Assembly (NCBI GenBank): GCA_021737905.1
Contig: JAIPDA010000067.1
Location: 1-10,875 of the forward strand
From: Rhodoferax sp.
GTDB lineage: Bacteria; Pseudomonadota; Gammaproteobacteria; Burkholderiales; Burkholderiaceae_C
DNA: 10,875 nucleotides
Direction of reading: 5' to 3'
Each line of letters opens with the position of its first letter. Positions within the stretch are counted from its first letter, which is position 1. Shown in pieces: positions 1 to 6,537 of the stretch. A program made the position numbers and the translations under genes. The notes below the pieces were generated by a model. That model was not told the DNA's origin. It was given only the letters and a program-made list of their open reading frames with translations, and ran no database searches.

Positions 1-54
1 ACCACCACCACCACCACCACCACCACCACCACCACCACCACCACCACCACCACC
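1..54. repeat. (ACC)n trinucleotide microsatellite, at least 18 units
   Basis: Eighteen uninterrupted ACC units begin at the first base of the window, so the true length is unknown. On the minus strand they are read in the rluB frame as GGT, giving at least 18 consecutive glycines. The adjoining 36 bp (55-90) are a less pure version of the same thing, with two TGAGCCACCGCC blocks encoding Gly-Gly-Ser among glycines. A triplet repeat that changes length alters the protein tail without shifting the frame. The window edge inside the repeat may also be where an assembly stopped. Confidence 0.95.
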
Positions 55-1536
55 TGAGCCACCGCCACCACCACCTGAGCCACCGCCAGATCGGCGCTGA
101 CCTTGCGCCTGACGCTGCCGGGTGAAAGTTTCAGCGCCTATGTAGCCAAAGGAGGTTTTCATCGGGTCGGGTTGAGCGCCAGCCGGCGGCCCGTCCGGCC
201 TGGGTTTGCGCTCGCCACGCCGCTGCTGGCCCTGACCCGCACCGCCACCAGGACCTTGACGCTGACCGCCACGCGGGCCACCGGGGCCCGGGCCACGCGG
301 GCCCCGTCCAGCACCCCGACTGCCGTCCTGACGCATGGGCGGCGGCTGCAAATCATAGGGATCCGGCGCCTCGCCGGTCACAGGGTCTAGCAACTGCGGC
401 TCCACAGGCGGACGTGAAGTGTCAGTCCGGTACGCATCAGGGCGGCTCGGGCCACGGCTGTCCGCGGGGCGCTCGCGCCGCTGTCCGCGCCCCCCGGGAC
501 CGCCGGCGGGCCGCTGCCGCCCAGAGCGCTGATCGCCCCTGCCCTCCGAACGAATCAAGGCATTGGTCAGTGTTGCAATATCCTGATCATCGAGCTCCAC
601 AAAGGCGCCCCGTTTCAAACCACGCGGCAACATCACGGCACCATAGCGAATGCGAATCAGGCGGCTGACGGCGTGACCGACTGCCTCGAACATACGGCGT
701 ACTTCGCGGTTGCGACCTTCAGAAATCGTCACGCGGTACCAGCAATTGGCGCCTTCGCCGCCACCGGCTTCAATGGTGCTGAACTGAGCCAAGCCATCGT
801 CGAGCTGCACACCTTCGAGCAGGCGCTTTTTTTCTTCGGCATTCAAGGCGCCCAGGACGCGCACGGCGTATTCACGCTCCAGACCAAAACGCGGGTGCAT
901 CAGCTTGTTGGCCAACTCCCCGGAACTGGTCAGCAGCAACAAACCTTCGGTGTTCAGGTCCAGCCGCCCGACCGACTGCCACTTGCCCTGAAACAGCTTA
1001 GGCAAACGCCTGAAAACGGTTGGGCGGTTTTGCGGATCGTCATGCGTTACCACCTCGCCCGTGGGCTTGTGGTATGCAATCACGCGGGGCGGCGGCGGGT
1101 CTATGCGCACGCGAATGGGCTTGCCGTTGACTTTGACGTTGTCACCAAACTGGATGCGCTGACCGATGTGTGCAGGCTCCGCGTTCACGGAAATTCTTCC
1201 TTCGAGAATCAGCTGCTCCATCTCCAGGCGCGAGCCCAAGCCCGCCTGCGCCAGCACTTTGTGCAGCTTCGGACTTTCCGGCTGTGCCGACAAAACACGC
1301 TTGGGCGGCTCCAGGGCGATGTCGTCCTCATCGGCATCGAACTGGCCCGTGACCACATCTTCGAACTGGTAAACCGGCACAGCTGCCGGCCGGTTTGAGT
1401 GAGCAGGCTTGGGCGCTTGTCCCGGGCCGGCATCCAAAGGCTCGGCCTGAAGTGCCGGCGCCGGAGTCGTGTCCGCAACGGTGGCCATGGACTCGGCTGT
1501 GGCTGAAGCCGCAATAGGGTTGTCTGGAGGGTTCAT
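1..1536 (-). CDS. rluB: 23S rRNA pseudouridine synthase RluB, 3' end beyond window
   Basis: RluB isomerises a uridine of 23S rRNA helix 89 (U2605 in E. coli) to pseudouridine. The window holds 512 codons with no stop; E. coli RluB is about 290 residues. Residues 1-85 are a low-complexity leader. An S4 RNA-binding domain follows at about 88-135 (KLHKVLAQAGLGSR), then the RsuA/RluB catalytic domain at about 140-320. The motif GRLDLNTEGLLLLT holds the catalytic Asp193, and SEGRNREVRRMFEAVGH is also typical of the family. From about residue 333 the protein becomes a disordered Arg/Gly/Pro/Gln-rich tail. It contains one order-like island (KTSFGYIGAETFT, from residue 460) and ends at the window edge in Ser-Gly blocks and polyglycine. 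The ATG at 1536 is the first start after an in-frame TAA at 1540-1542; Met17 is the only close alternative and lacks a ribosome site. It lies 145 bp downstream of scpB on the same strand. Family assignment is secure; tail function is unknown. Confidence 0.95.
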   Translation of the reverse strand, partial: MNPPDNPIAASATAESMATVADTTPAPALQAEPLDAGPGQAPKPAHSNRPAAVPVYQFEDVVTGQFDADEDDIALEPPKRVLSAQPESPKLHKVLAQAGLGSRLEMEQLILEGRISVNAEPAHIGQRIQFGDNVKVNGKPIRVRIDPPPPRVIAYHKPTGEVVTHDDPQNRPTVFRRLPKLFQGKWQSVGRLDLNTEGLLLLTSSGELANKLMHPRFGLEREYAVRVLGALNAEEKKRLLEGVQLDDGLAQFSTIEAGGGEGANCWYRVTISEGRNREVRRMFEAVGHAVSRLIRIRYGAVMLPRGLKRGAFVELDDQDIATLTNALIRSEGRGDQRSGRQRPAGGPGGRGQRRERPADSRGPSRPDAYRTDTSRPPVEPQLLDPVTGEAPDPYDLQPPPMRQDGSRGAGRGPRGPGPGGPRGGQRQGPGGGAGQGQQRRGERKPRPDGPPAGAQPDPMKTSFGYIGAETFTRQRQAQGQRRSGGGSGGGGGGSGGGGGGGGGGGGGGGGGG

Positions 1537-1566
1537 CGTTTACTTGGCTTAAAGGGCCTCTATCGG

Positions 1567-1582
1567 CCTGGCCAGGGCCAGG
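1567..1582. other. Short inverted repeat in the scpB-rluB gap
   Basis: CCTGGCC and GGCCAGG are perfect complements separated by two bases, inside the 145-bp gap between scpB and rluB (1537-1681). There is no T-run on either side, so it is not a standard intrinsic terminator. It lies about 30 bp upstream of the rluB start and could at most influence rluB translation. I see nothing else in this gap: no clear promoter and no RNA gene. Confidence 0.3.
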
Positions 1583-1681
1583 GTATGCAGGGTTTCAGGG
1601 CTTGCGCAACCTTAAAACTTCCAGCTCAGGGGGTTGTCCGCCGGCCTTCATGGTTTGGCCGCCGGGGCATCGGTCGTTCAA

Positions 1682-2407
1682 TCAGCTGGCGAGCGGAGGC
1701 TGGCCAGCAGGGAATTCATCTTTTTGCACCGCATCCGGGGCTTCTTTGGCCTCTGATGCAAGTTGGGCGCGCTCCAGGGGTTCATCTTCTGGAATCAGCA
1801 GGCTTTGCGCGGAGTTTGCGGCATCGGCGGCCTCAAAGGCAGCTGAGGAATCCGACAGACCGAACTCGATTTGCTCGAGCATAGCGCCTTCACCTTCGCC
1901 GCTGCTCAGCACGGGCAACTGGTCCAGAGACTCTACGCCGAGATCGTCTAAAAACTGCCGTGTGGTGGCGTAAAGCGCCGGCCGGCCGACCGTTTCACGG
2001 TGGCCGATCACCTCGACCCAGCCACGCTCTTCGAGCTGTTTGAGCAACAAGCTGTTGATGGTCACACCGCGAATGTCCTCCATATCGCCGCGGGTAACCG
2101 GCTGACGGTAGGCAATGATGGCCAGGGTTTCAAGGGTGGCGCGGGTGTATTTAGGCGGCTTTTCGGGGTGCAGGCGGTCCAGGAATTCGCGCATGGCCGG
2201 GCGACTCTGAAAGCGCCAGCCATTGGCCACATGCACCAGCTCCACGCCGCGGCTTGCCCAGTCGTCTTGCAACTGTTGCAGCAATTGTTTGATCGTATCG
2301 GCTGACAGCACGCCGTCGAAAAGCAGCTCCATCTCGCGCACTTGCAGCGGCTGTGCAGCGCAGATCAATGCCGTTTCGAGGACGCACTTTGCATCCAACG
2401 TATTCAT
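1682..2407 (-). CDS. scpB: Segregation and condensation protein ScpB
   Basis: ScpB is the winged-helix (kleisin-interacting) subunit of the SMC-ScpA-ScpB condensin, which compacts and segregates newly replicated chromosomes in the cytoplasm. The 241-residue product has the two tandem winged-helix regions over about residues 1-160. The family signature LETLAIIAYRQPVTRGDMED lies at 92-111, followed by IRGV and later GRPALYATTRQFLDDLG (141-157). Residues from about 168 to 241 are an acidic, Ala/Glu/Ser-rich tail that is probably disordered. The ATG at 2407 fits the usual N-terminus (short leader, then VLETALICAAQPL). The ribosome site is weak: a GGA about 10 bases upstream. The usual partner gene scpA is not in the window; the gene sits between rluD and rluB, all on the same strand. 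A terminator-like hairpin lies just upstream of its start. Confidence 0.96.
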   Translation of the reverse strand: MNTLDAKCVLETALICAAQPLQVREMELLFDGVLSADTIKQLLQQLQDDWASRGVELVHVANGWRFQSRPAMREFLDRLHPEKPPKYTRATLETLAIIAYRQPVTRGDMEDIRGVTINSLLLKQLEERGWVEVIGHRETVGRPALYATTRQFLDDLGVESLDQLPVLSSGEGEGAMLEQIEFGLSDSSAAFEAADAANSAQSLLIPEDEPLERAQLASEAKEAPDAVQKDEFPAGQPPLAS

Positions 2408-2423
2408 GATTTTTAAATCCGAT

Positions 2424-2448
2424 AAAAATGCGAGCGAGCTGGTCGCTC
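2424..2448 (-). terminator. Terminator-like hairpin between rluD and scpB
   Basis: Read on the minus strand, GAGCGA and TCGCTC form a perfect 6-bp GC-rich stem with a 5-base loop (2448 to 2432). After three further bases comes a run of five T (2428 to 2424). It sits 88 bp after the rluD stop and 17 bp before the scpB start. This is a plausible but short intrinsic terminator for rluD, or an attenuator-like element in the scpB leader. The stem is short and the T-run modest, so the strength is uncertain. Confidence 0.45.
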
Positions 2449-2494
2449 AGCGGCTGGTGTCAAAAGACAAAAGTCAGCGCAATTCACCATGGGG

Positions 2495-2511
2495 GCAGAC
2501 ACCGGGTCTGC
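2495..2511. other. Hairpin in the rluD-scpB gap
   Basis: GCAGAC and GTCTGC pair perfectly around a 5-base loop, 25 bp downstream of the rluD stop on the minus strand. It is followed there by CCCC and not by T residues, so it is not a classic intrinsic terminator. It could protect the rluD mRNA 3' end. A perfect TTGACA also occurs on the minus strand at 2463-2458, but no fitting -10 box lies 16-18 bp downstream of it. Confidence 0.3.
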
Positions 2512-2535
2512 GCAACGCCAGCGCAGTCGTCACGA

Positions 2536-3570
2536 CTACGATTTTCCATTGTAGCTCAGGCCCAAGGCCTGGATAGCATGCTCCAGATCGTCCGGTACGG
2601 GGGCGACAAAGGCCAAAGCCTCAGCACTGCCGGGGTGGGCAAAAGCCAATCGTCTGGCATGCAATGCCTGCCGGCTCAGCCCCGCTGCTGCCTCGCCGCC
2701 ATAAAGCTCGTCCGAAACCAGCGGGTGACCCAATGAGGCCATGTGAACACGTATCTGGTGGGTACGCCCCGTGTGAAGCTTGCAACGCACCAGGCAATGG
2801 GCGTGCTGGTTGTCAAGCAACGAAATATCGGTCAAGGCGGTCTTGCCTGAATGACGCTCCAGGTCGACAACGGCCATGCGCAGGCGGTTGCGCGGGTCGC
2901 GGCCAATGGGCAGCGCCACCTGCTGCTGCCGCGAGCCTTGCCAAGCCCGGTGCCCGACCGCGAGATAGTCCCGGCTGACCTCGCGTGCGGCAATCATCTC
3001 GACCAATCGGTCCATGGTTTCACGGGTCTTGGCCACCACCATCAAGCCACTGGTGTCCTTGTCTAGCCGGTGCACGATACCTGCACGCGGCAAAAAACGG
3101 GCCGCATCATCGCGTGCGAGCAAACCATTGAGCATGGTGCCGCTCCAGTTGCCGGGGGCCGGATGCACCACCAGACCTGCAGGTTTATTGATGACCAGCA
3201 GGTGGGCGTCTTCAAACACCACGTCCAAGACCATGTCTTCGGGCTTGAAGGCCTGGCTTTGCGGCGTTGGCCTGAGTTCAATTTGCACGCGATCGCCAGC
3301 CTTGACCTTGAAGGAGGCCTTGGTCACTGGCAGACCGTTCAGGCGCACCAAGCCTGAATCGATCAATTGCTGCAGGTAGGTGCGCGAGAACTCGGGCACA
3401 ATTCCGGACAAGGCTCGGTCCAGGCGCTCGCCGTGCGCCGATATCGGCATCTCAGCCTCACGCAACTCCACTTCAAGCGTACTGTCCGCATCCTCCTGCG
3501 ACTCACCCAAGGGGTCTGCGACTGCGGGGTCGCTCGATATAATTAGGGGGCTTTGTTCAGAAACAGTCAT
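2536..3570 (-). CDS. rluD: 23S rRNA pseudouridine synthase RluD
   Basis: RluD converts uridines 1911, 1915 and 1917 (E. coli numbering) in helix 69 of 23S rRNA to pseudouridine, a modification important for ribosome function. From the ATG at 3570 the product is 344 residues (E. coli RluD about 326). After an acidic leader (1-42) comes an S4 domain at about 47-100 (ERLDRALSGIVPEFSRTYLQ). The RluA-type catalytic domain follows, with HRLDKDTSGLMVVAKT at 167-182 holding catalytic Asp170, and later CKLHTGRTHQIRVHMASLGH. The frame stays open nine codons further to a TTG at 3597, but that start would lie inside bamD, so the ATG is preferred. No good ribosome site is visible for either. The gene is divergent from bamD, as in E. 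coli. The pgeF (yfiH) gene that follows rluD in E. coli is absent; scpB follows instead. Confidence 0.96.
   Translation of the reverse strand: MTVSEQSPLIISSDPAVADPLGESQEDADSTLEVELREAEMPISAHGERLDRALSGIVPEFSRTYLQQLIDSGLVRLNGLPVTKASFKVKAGDRVQIELRPTPQSQAFKPEDMVLDVVFEDAHLLVINKPAGLVVHPAPGNWSGTMLNGLLARDDAARFLPRAGIVHRLDKDTSGLMVVAKTRETMDRLVEMIAAREVSRDYLAVGHRAWQGSRQQQVALPIGRDPRNRLRMAVVDLERHSGKTALTDISLLDNQHAHCLVRCKLHTGRTHQIRVHMASLGHPLVSDELYGGEAAAGLSRQALHARRLAFAHPGSAEALAFVAPVPDDLEHAIQALGLSYNGKS
3516..3543 (+). promoter_or_regulatory. Candidate sigma70 promoter for bamD
   Basis: A perfect -10 hexamer TATAAT lies at 3538-3543. With a 16-bp spacer the upstream hexamer is CTGCGA (3516-3521), matching TTGACA at only three positions. 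Transcription would start near 3550, giving a leader of about 37 bases before the bamD ATG. The whole element lies inside the N-terminal coding region of the divergent rluD gene. The -10 is striking in this GC-rich sequence; the -35 is weak. Confidence 0.55.
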
Positions 3571-3586
3571 TAGAGAGTCGATCACG

Positions 3587-4432
3587 ATGTTGCTCAAATT
3601 ATCGGCGGTTCATGCCACGACTCGCGCTGCTGCTGCAGTTTTAATTCTGAGCGGCCTGCTTGCCGCTTGTTCCAGCACGCCCGCAGACCCGACTGCCGGC
3701 TGGAGCCCTAACAAAATTTACGCTGAAGCCAAAGACGAAGCCAGCGCCGGCGCTTTCGAAAAAGCCATCGTGCTCTATGAAAAGCTGGAGGGTCGGGCTG
3801 CCGGCACCCCTTTGGCGCAGCAGGCACAACTTGAAAAGGCGCACACCCAGTACAAAGCTGGCGAACTGGTACAGGCCGTGGCCACCCTGGACAGGTTTAT
3901 CAAGCTGCACCCCGGGAGCTCCGCGTTGGACTATGCGCTCTACCTCAAAGGTCTGGTCAACTTCAATGACAACCTGGGCATGTTCGGTAATCTGATCAGG
4001 CAAGACCTGGCCGAGCGGGACCAAAAAGCTGCCAAGGAGTCCTTCGAGGCCTTCAAAGAACTGGTGGCGCGCTTTCCAGACTCGCGCTACGCCCCGGATG
4101 CACGCTTGCGCATGGGCTATATCGTGAATTCGCTGGCACAGTCTGAAGTGCATGTGGCGCGCTACTACTTCACGCGTGGCGCTTATGTCGCAGCCATCAA
4201 CCGCGCCCAAAACGCACTCACCAATTACCGCGACGTGCCGGCCGCAGAAGAAGCACTGTTTTTGCTGTACCGCTCCTACGATGCGATGGGCATGACGCAG
4301 CTGCGTGACGACACGCTGCGCATCATGCAAAAAAGTTATCCGGACAGCGCCTTCACGCGGGGCACTTCGCAGAGCGGTAAGGGTGCCAAAGATGCCAAAG
4401 ACGCTAAGGGCGCGTGGTACAAGTTTTGGTAA
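3587..4432 (+). CDS. bamD: Outer-membrane assembly lipoprotein BamD
   Basis: BamD (formerly YfiO/ComL) is the essential lipoprotein of the BAM complex. It sits on the inner leaflet of the outer membrane, binds BamA and helps insert beta-barrel proteins. The 281-residue product (E. coli 245) starts with a lipoprotein signal peptide ending LLAAC, with lipidated Cys28 followed by SS. The mature part is helical with TPR-like repeats over about residues 45-255. It includes the family features NKIYAEAKDEASAGAFEKAI near the start, a central NDNLGMFGNLIRQDLAERD segment and RFPDSRYAPDARLRM. The C-terminus has a short KDAKDAK repeat before WYKFW. The ATG at 3587 is chosen because it begins the signal peptide; the frame is open upstream but only opposite rluD. 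A weak AGAGAG ribosome site precedes it by about 10 bases. It is the only plus-strand gene here; its last 29 bp overlap yoaA. Confidence 0.96.
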   Translation: MLLKLSAVHATTRAAAAVLILSGLLAACSSTPADPTAGWSPNKIYAEAKDEASAGAFEKAIVLYEKLEGRAAGTPLAQQAQLEKAHTQYKAGELVQAVATLDRFIKLHPGSSALDYALYLKGLVNFNDNLGMFGNLIRQDLAERDQKAAKESFEAFKELVARFPDSRYAPDARLRMGYIVNSLAQSEVHVARYYFTRGAYVAAINRAQNALTNYRDVPAAEEALFLLYRSYDAMGMTQLRDDTLRIMQKSYPDSAFTRGTSQSGKGAKDAKDAKGAWYKFW

Positions 4433-6401
4433 GCAAATCCAGGCGTTGCAGCAGCTCGGACTCTGAGCTCAGTCGTTGCATGGGCGGCAAGGCCCGCAGC
4501 AGTCGCCTGCCGTAACCCATGGTGACCAGCCGGGTGTCGCACACCACCAGCACGCCCTGATCGCTTTCACGCCTGATCAGCCGCCCTGCCCCCTGCTTGA
4601 GCGCGACGGCCGCCTCGGGTAAAAAATAGTCATTGAAGGCACTTCTTCCTAGCGACTCAATGTGCCTCGAACGCGCTTCTGCCATCGGGTCGTTCGGTGG
4701 CGGAAAAGGCAGTTTGTCGATGATGACCATCTGCAGCGCCTCGCCGGGCACGTCAATACCCTCCCAAAATGAGGCCGAGGCCACCAGAATGCAGCCGGCC
4801 TCGCCCGCTTCACTGCCCCGGCGAAAGCGCTCGATCAGCACGCGTTTAGGCAGATCGCCCTGGGCCAGCACTTCCAGATCGCCCGAGTCCTTGAAGCTCT
4901 CGCGCAGCGCATCAGCAATACCGCGCAGCGCACGCAGCGTGGTGGTCAGCACCATGGTGCGGCCACCCAGGCGACGGGCCCAGATAGCAGCAGACTCGGC
5001 CACCCGCGCCATGTGCGAGGGCTCACCGGGTTTGGGGAAGTCCTGCGGCACATAGACGGCGGCCTGAACAGCGTAGTCAAACGGACTGCCCACGCGCAAG
5101 ATCTGCGCGCCGGCCAGACCGCAGGGTTGGGTGAACCAAGTCAGCTTATCGTCATCGCCCAGGGTGGCCGAAGTAAAAACCCAGGTTTTGGCCCCCTCCG
5201 GACTGCTGCCCAGCACCTTGGACTGAACCGCCTGGGCAATGTCCAGCGGCGACTCGACCAGCCTCAGCTGCGCGCCGACTTCCAGCCAACGTACAGAGCC
5301 GGTCTGGCAGGGCCCTGCAAAGTGCTTCAAGCGCTCACCGAACTCAATCGCTCTTTCTTGCAGACGCGCAAAGTCAGGGGCCAGCTCACTCACACTGTCT
5401 AAAGCTTGCGCCGCAGCGTCGCAGGCCTCGGCCATCTGTACCAGAGCCAGCGTCCAGGCCGCCTCGTCAAGCGTTTCGGGGACAGCCTCGGTCCAGCGCA
5501 GTTTGGTGCCCGGAAAAGCCTTGCCCACGCAAAGGCGCAACTCGCGCGCCGCCCGCTCAGTCTGCGCTGCAAGGGTTTGCCAGTCCACCAAACCACGGGC
5601 CAGCTGCAAGCCGACTCCCAACATGTCCCGGCAAAAGTCCAGCAATTGCCCGGTGGTGATGTTTTTGCCTAAAAACTGAATACCGGTTTCGTTGAGCTGG
5701 TGAGCTTCGTCAAAAATTGCAATACGCACGGTCGGCAGCAGCTCGGCCACGCCGGACTCACGCACCGCCAGATCAGCAAAAAACAAATGATGGTTGATGA
5801 CCACCACATCGGCGGCCAAGGCTTCGCGGCGGGCCAGATTGACATGGCAGGCCCGAAAACTCGGACAGGCTGAACCCAGACAGTTGTCACGCGTCGATGT
5901 CACCAGCGCAATCACCGGTGAGCGTTCATCGAGCCCGGGCAGTTCTGCCAGATCGCCAGTGCGGGTAGTCTGTGACCATTGCTCAATGCGCGCCAGCGCA
6001 TGCAAAGTGCTGCGCTCTGGCATCATGGCCTCGCTGCGGGCCTGCTGCATCCTGTGCAAGCACAAATAGCTGCCGCGCCCCTTGAGCAGCGCCATGCTGA
6101 GCGGCAGGCCCAAAGCCTGAACCAGCTTGGGCAGATCGCGACCAAACAGCTGGTCTTGCAGTGCCTTGGTGGCTGTTGACAACATCACACGCTCACCGCT
6201 GAGCAAAGCCGGCACCAGATAGGAAAAAGTTTTGCCAACGCCGGTGCTGGCTTCCACCACCAGGGGGTAGGCGCCCTCAATGGCTCTGGCCACCGCCATG
6301 GCCATGTCGGTCTGACCGGTGCGCGGCATAAAGTGATCCGTCGTGCGCGACAAAATACCGCCGGGCGCGAAGGCAGCTTCGACCTGCTGCTCCAGGTCCA
6401 T
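4404..6401 (-). CDS. yoaA: XPD/DinG-type iron-sulfur DNA helicase YoaA
   Basis: This is a superfamily 2, ATP-dependent 5'-to-3' DNA helicase of the XPD/DinG group that acts in DNA damage tolerance. The 665 residues follow E. coli YoaA (about 636) more closely than DinG: the Walker B box is DEAH (231-234), where E. coli DinG has DEGH, and the linked segments LQDQLFGRDLP, ALLKGRGSYLC, DNCLGSACP and VVINHHLFFAD match YoaA style. Walker A is ASTGVGKT (51-58). Four cysteines, 114, 174, 179 and 185, are placed to bind the 4Fe-4S cluster. Motif V/VI regions are ASFWEGIDVPG and QGAGRLIRR (about 603-611). In E. coli YoaA partners with the polymerase III chi subunit (HolC). The ATG at 6401 follows an in-frame stop and overlaps the stop of a small upstream frame (TGATG). 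The 3' end overlaps bamD by 29 bp. The family is certain; the YoaA versus DinG label is from remembered sequences. Confidence 0.93.
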   Translation of the reverse strand: MDLEQQVEAAFAPGGILSRTTDHFMPRTGQTDMAMAVARAIEGAYPLVVEASTGVGKTFSYLVPALLSGERVMLSTATKALQDQLFGRDLPKLVQALGLPLSMALLKGRGSYLCLHRMQQARSEAMMPERSTLHALARIEQWSQTTRTGDLAELPGLDERSPVIALVTSTRDNCLGSACPSFRACHVNLARREALAADVVVINHHLFFADLAVRESGVAELLPTVRIAIFDEAHQLNETGIQFLGKNITTGQLLDFCRDMLGVGLQLARGLVDWQTLAAQTERAARELRLCVGKAFPGTKLRWTEAVPETLDEAAWTLALVQMAEACDAAAQALDSVSELAPDFARLQERAIEFGERLKHFAGPCQTGSVRWLEVGAQLRLVESPLDIAQAVQSKVLGSSPEGAKTWVFTSATLGDDDKLTWFTQPCGLAGAQILRVGSPFDYAVQAAVYVPQDFPKPGEPSHMARVAESAAIWARRLGGRTMVLTTTLRALRGIADALRESFKDSGDLEVLAQGDLPKRVLIERFRRGSEAGEAGCILVASASFWEGIDVPGEALQMVIIDKLPFPPPNDPMAEARSRHIESLGRSAFNDYFLPEAAVALKQGAGRLIRRESDQGVLVVCDTRLVTMGYGRRLLRALPPMQRLSSESELLQRLDLLTKTCTTRP

Positions 6402-6529
6402 CAGGCAGTCTCTGCCAGCGGCAAGCCGGACTGCTTAAGAAGTGCATCGATGAAGGGCCCAGGGGCAGCGAGACAGTGGTGAGGCACAAGGCGGCTTTCG
6501 CGCAGGCAAGCTGCAAGAAATGGGGTCAT
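6401..6529 (-). CDS. Possible 42-codon small gene upstream of yoaA
   Basis: A 42-residue frame starts at the ATG at 6529 (MTPFLAACLRESRLVPHH) and ends ALLKQSGLPLAETA. It fills the gap between the stop of the coiled-coil gene (8 bp before its ATG) and yoaA, whose ATG overlaps its stop by one base (TGATG), an arrangement typical of translational coupling. I do not recognise the peptide; it has no clear signal peptide or membrane segment. No ribosome site precedes it, so it would rely on ribosomes arriving from the upstream gene. Open frames of this length are common by chance in GC-rich DNA, so it may just be leader sequence for yoaA. Confidence 0.3.
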   Translation of the reverse strand: MTPFLAACLRESRLVPHHCLAAPGPFIDALLKQSGLPLAETA

Positions 6530-6537
6530 TGGTTGAG

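Noticed and set aside
673..1398. A 241-codon open frame on the plus strand opposite rluB
   Set aside because: RluB on the minus strand has the full S4 and catalytic motifs here. The plus frame has no recognisable domain and is a codon-bias shadow.
1595..1681. The scpB frame stays open for 28 codons after its TGA, suggesting readthrough or a frameshifted C-terminus
   Set aside because: ScpB already has a complete core and a disordered tail before the stop, the extension has no recognisable sequence, and an open stretch of this length is common by chance in GC-rich DNA.
2458..2463. Perfect TTGACA on the minus strand upstream of scpB as a promoter
   Set aside because: The positions 16-18 bp downstream hold GC-rich sequence of the hairpin and no -10-like hexamer.
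3571..3597. TTG at 3597 as the rluD start
   Set aside because: It would place the start inside bamD and adds nine residues without family similarity; the ATG at 3570 fits better.
3598..3603. GATAAT on the minus strand as a -10 box for rluD
   Set aside because: It matches five of six positions, but no acceptable -35 hexamer lies 16-18 bp upstream on that strand, so I could not support a promoter.
3641..4330. A 229-codon open frame on the minus strand opposite bamD
   Set aside because: BamD has a clear lipobox and family segments on the plus strand. The reverse frame has no motifs and would lie between rluD and yoaA without signals.
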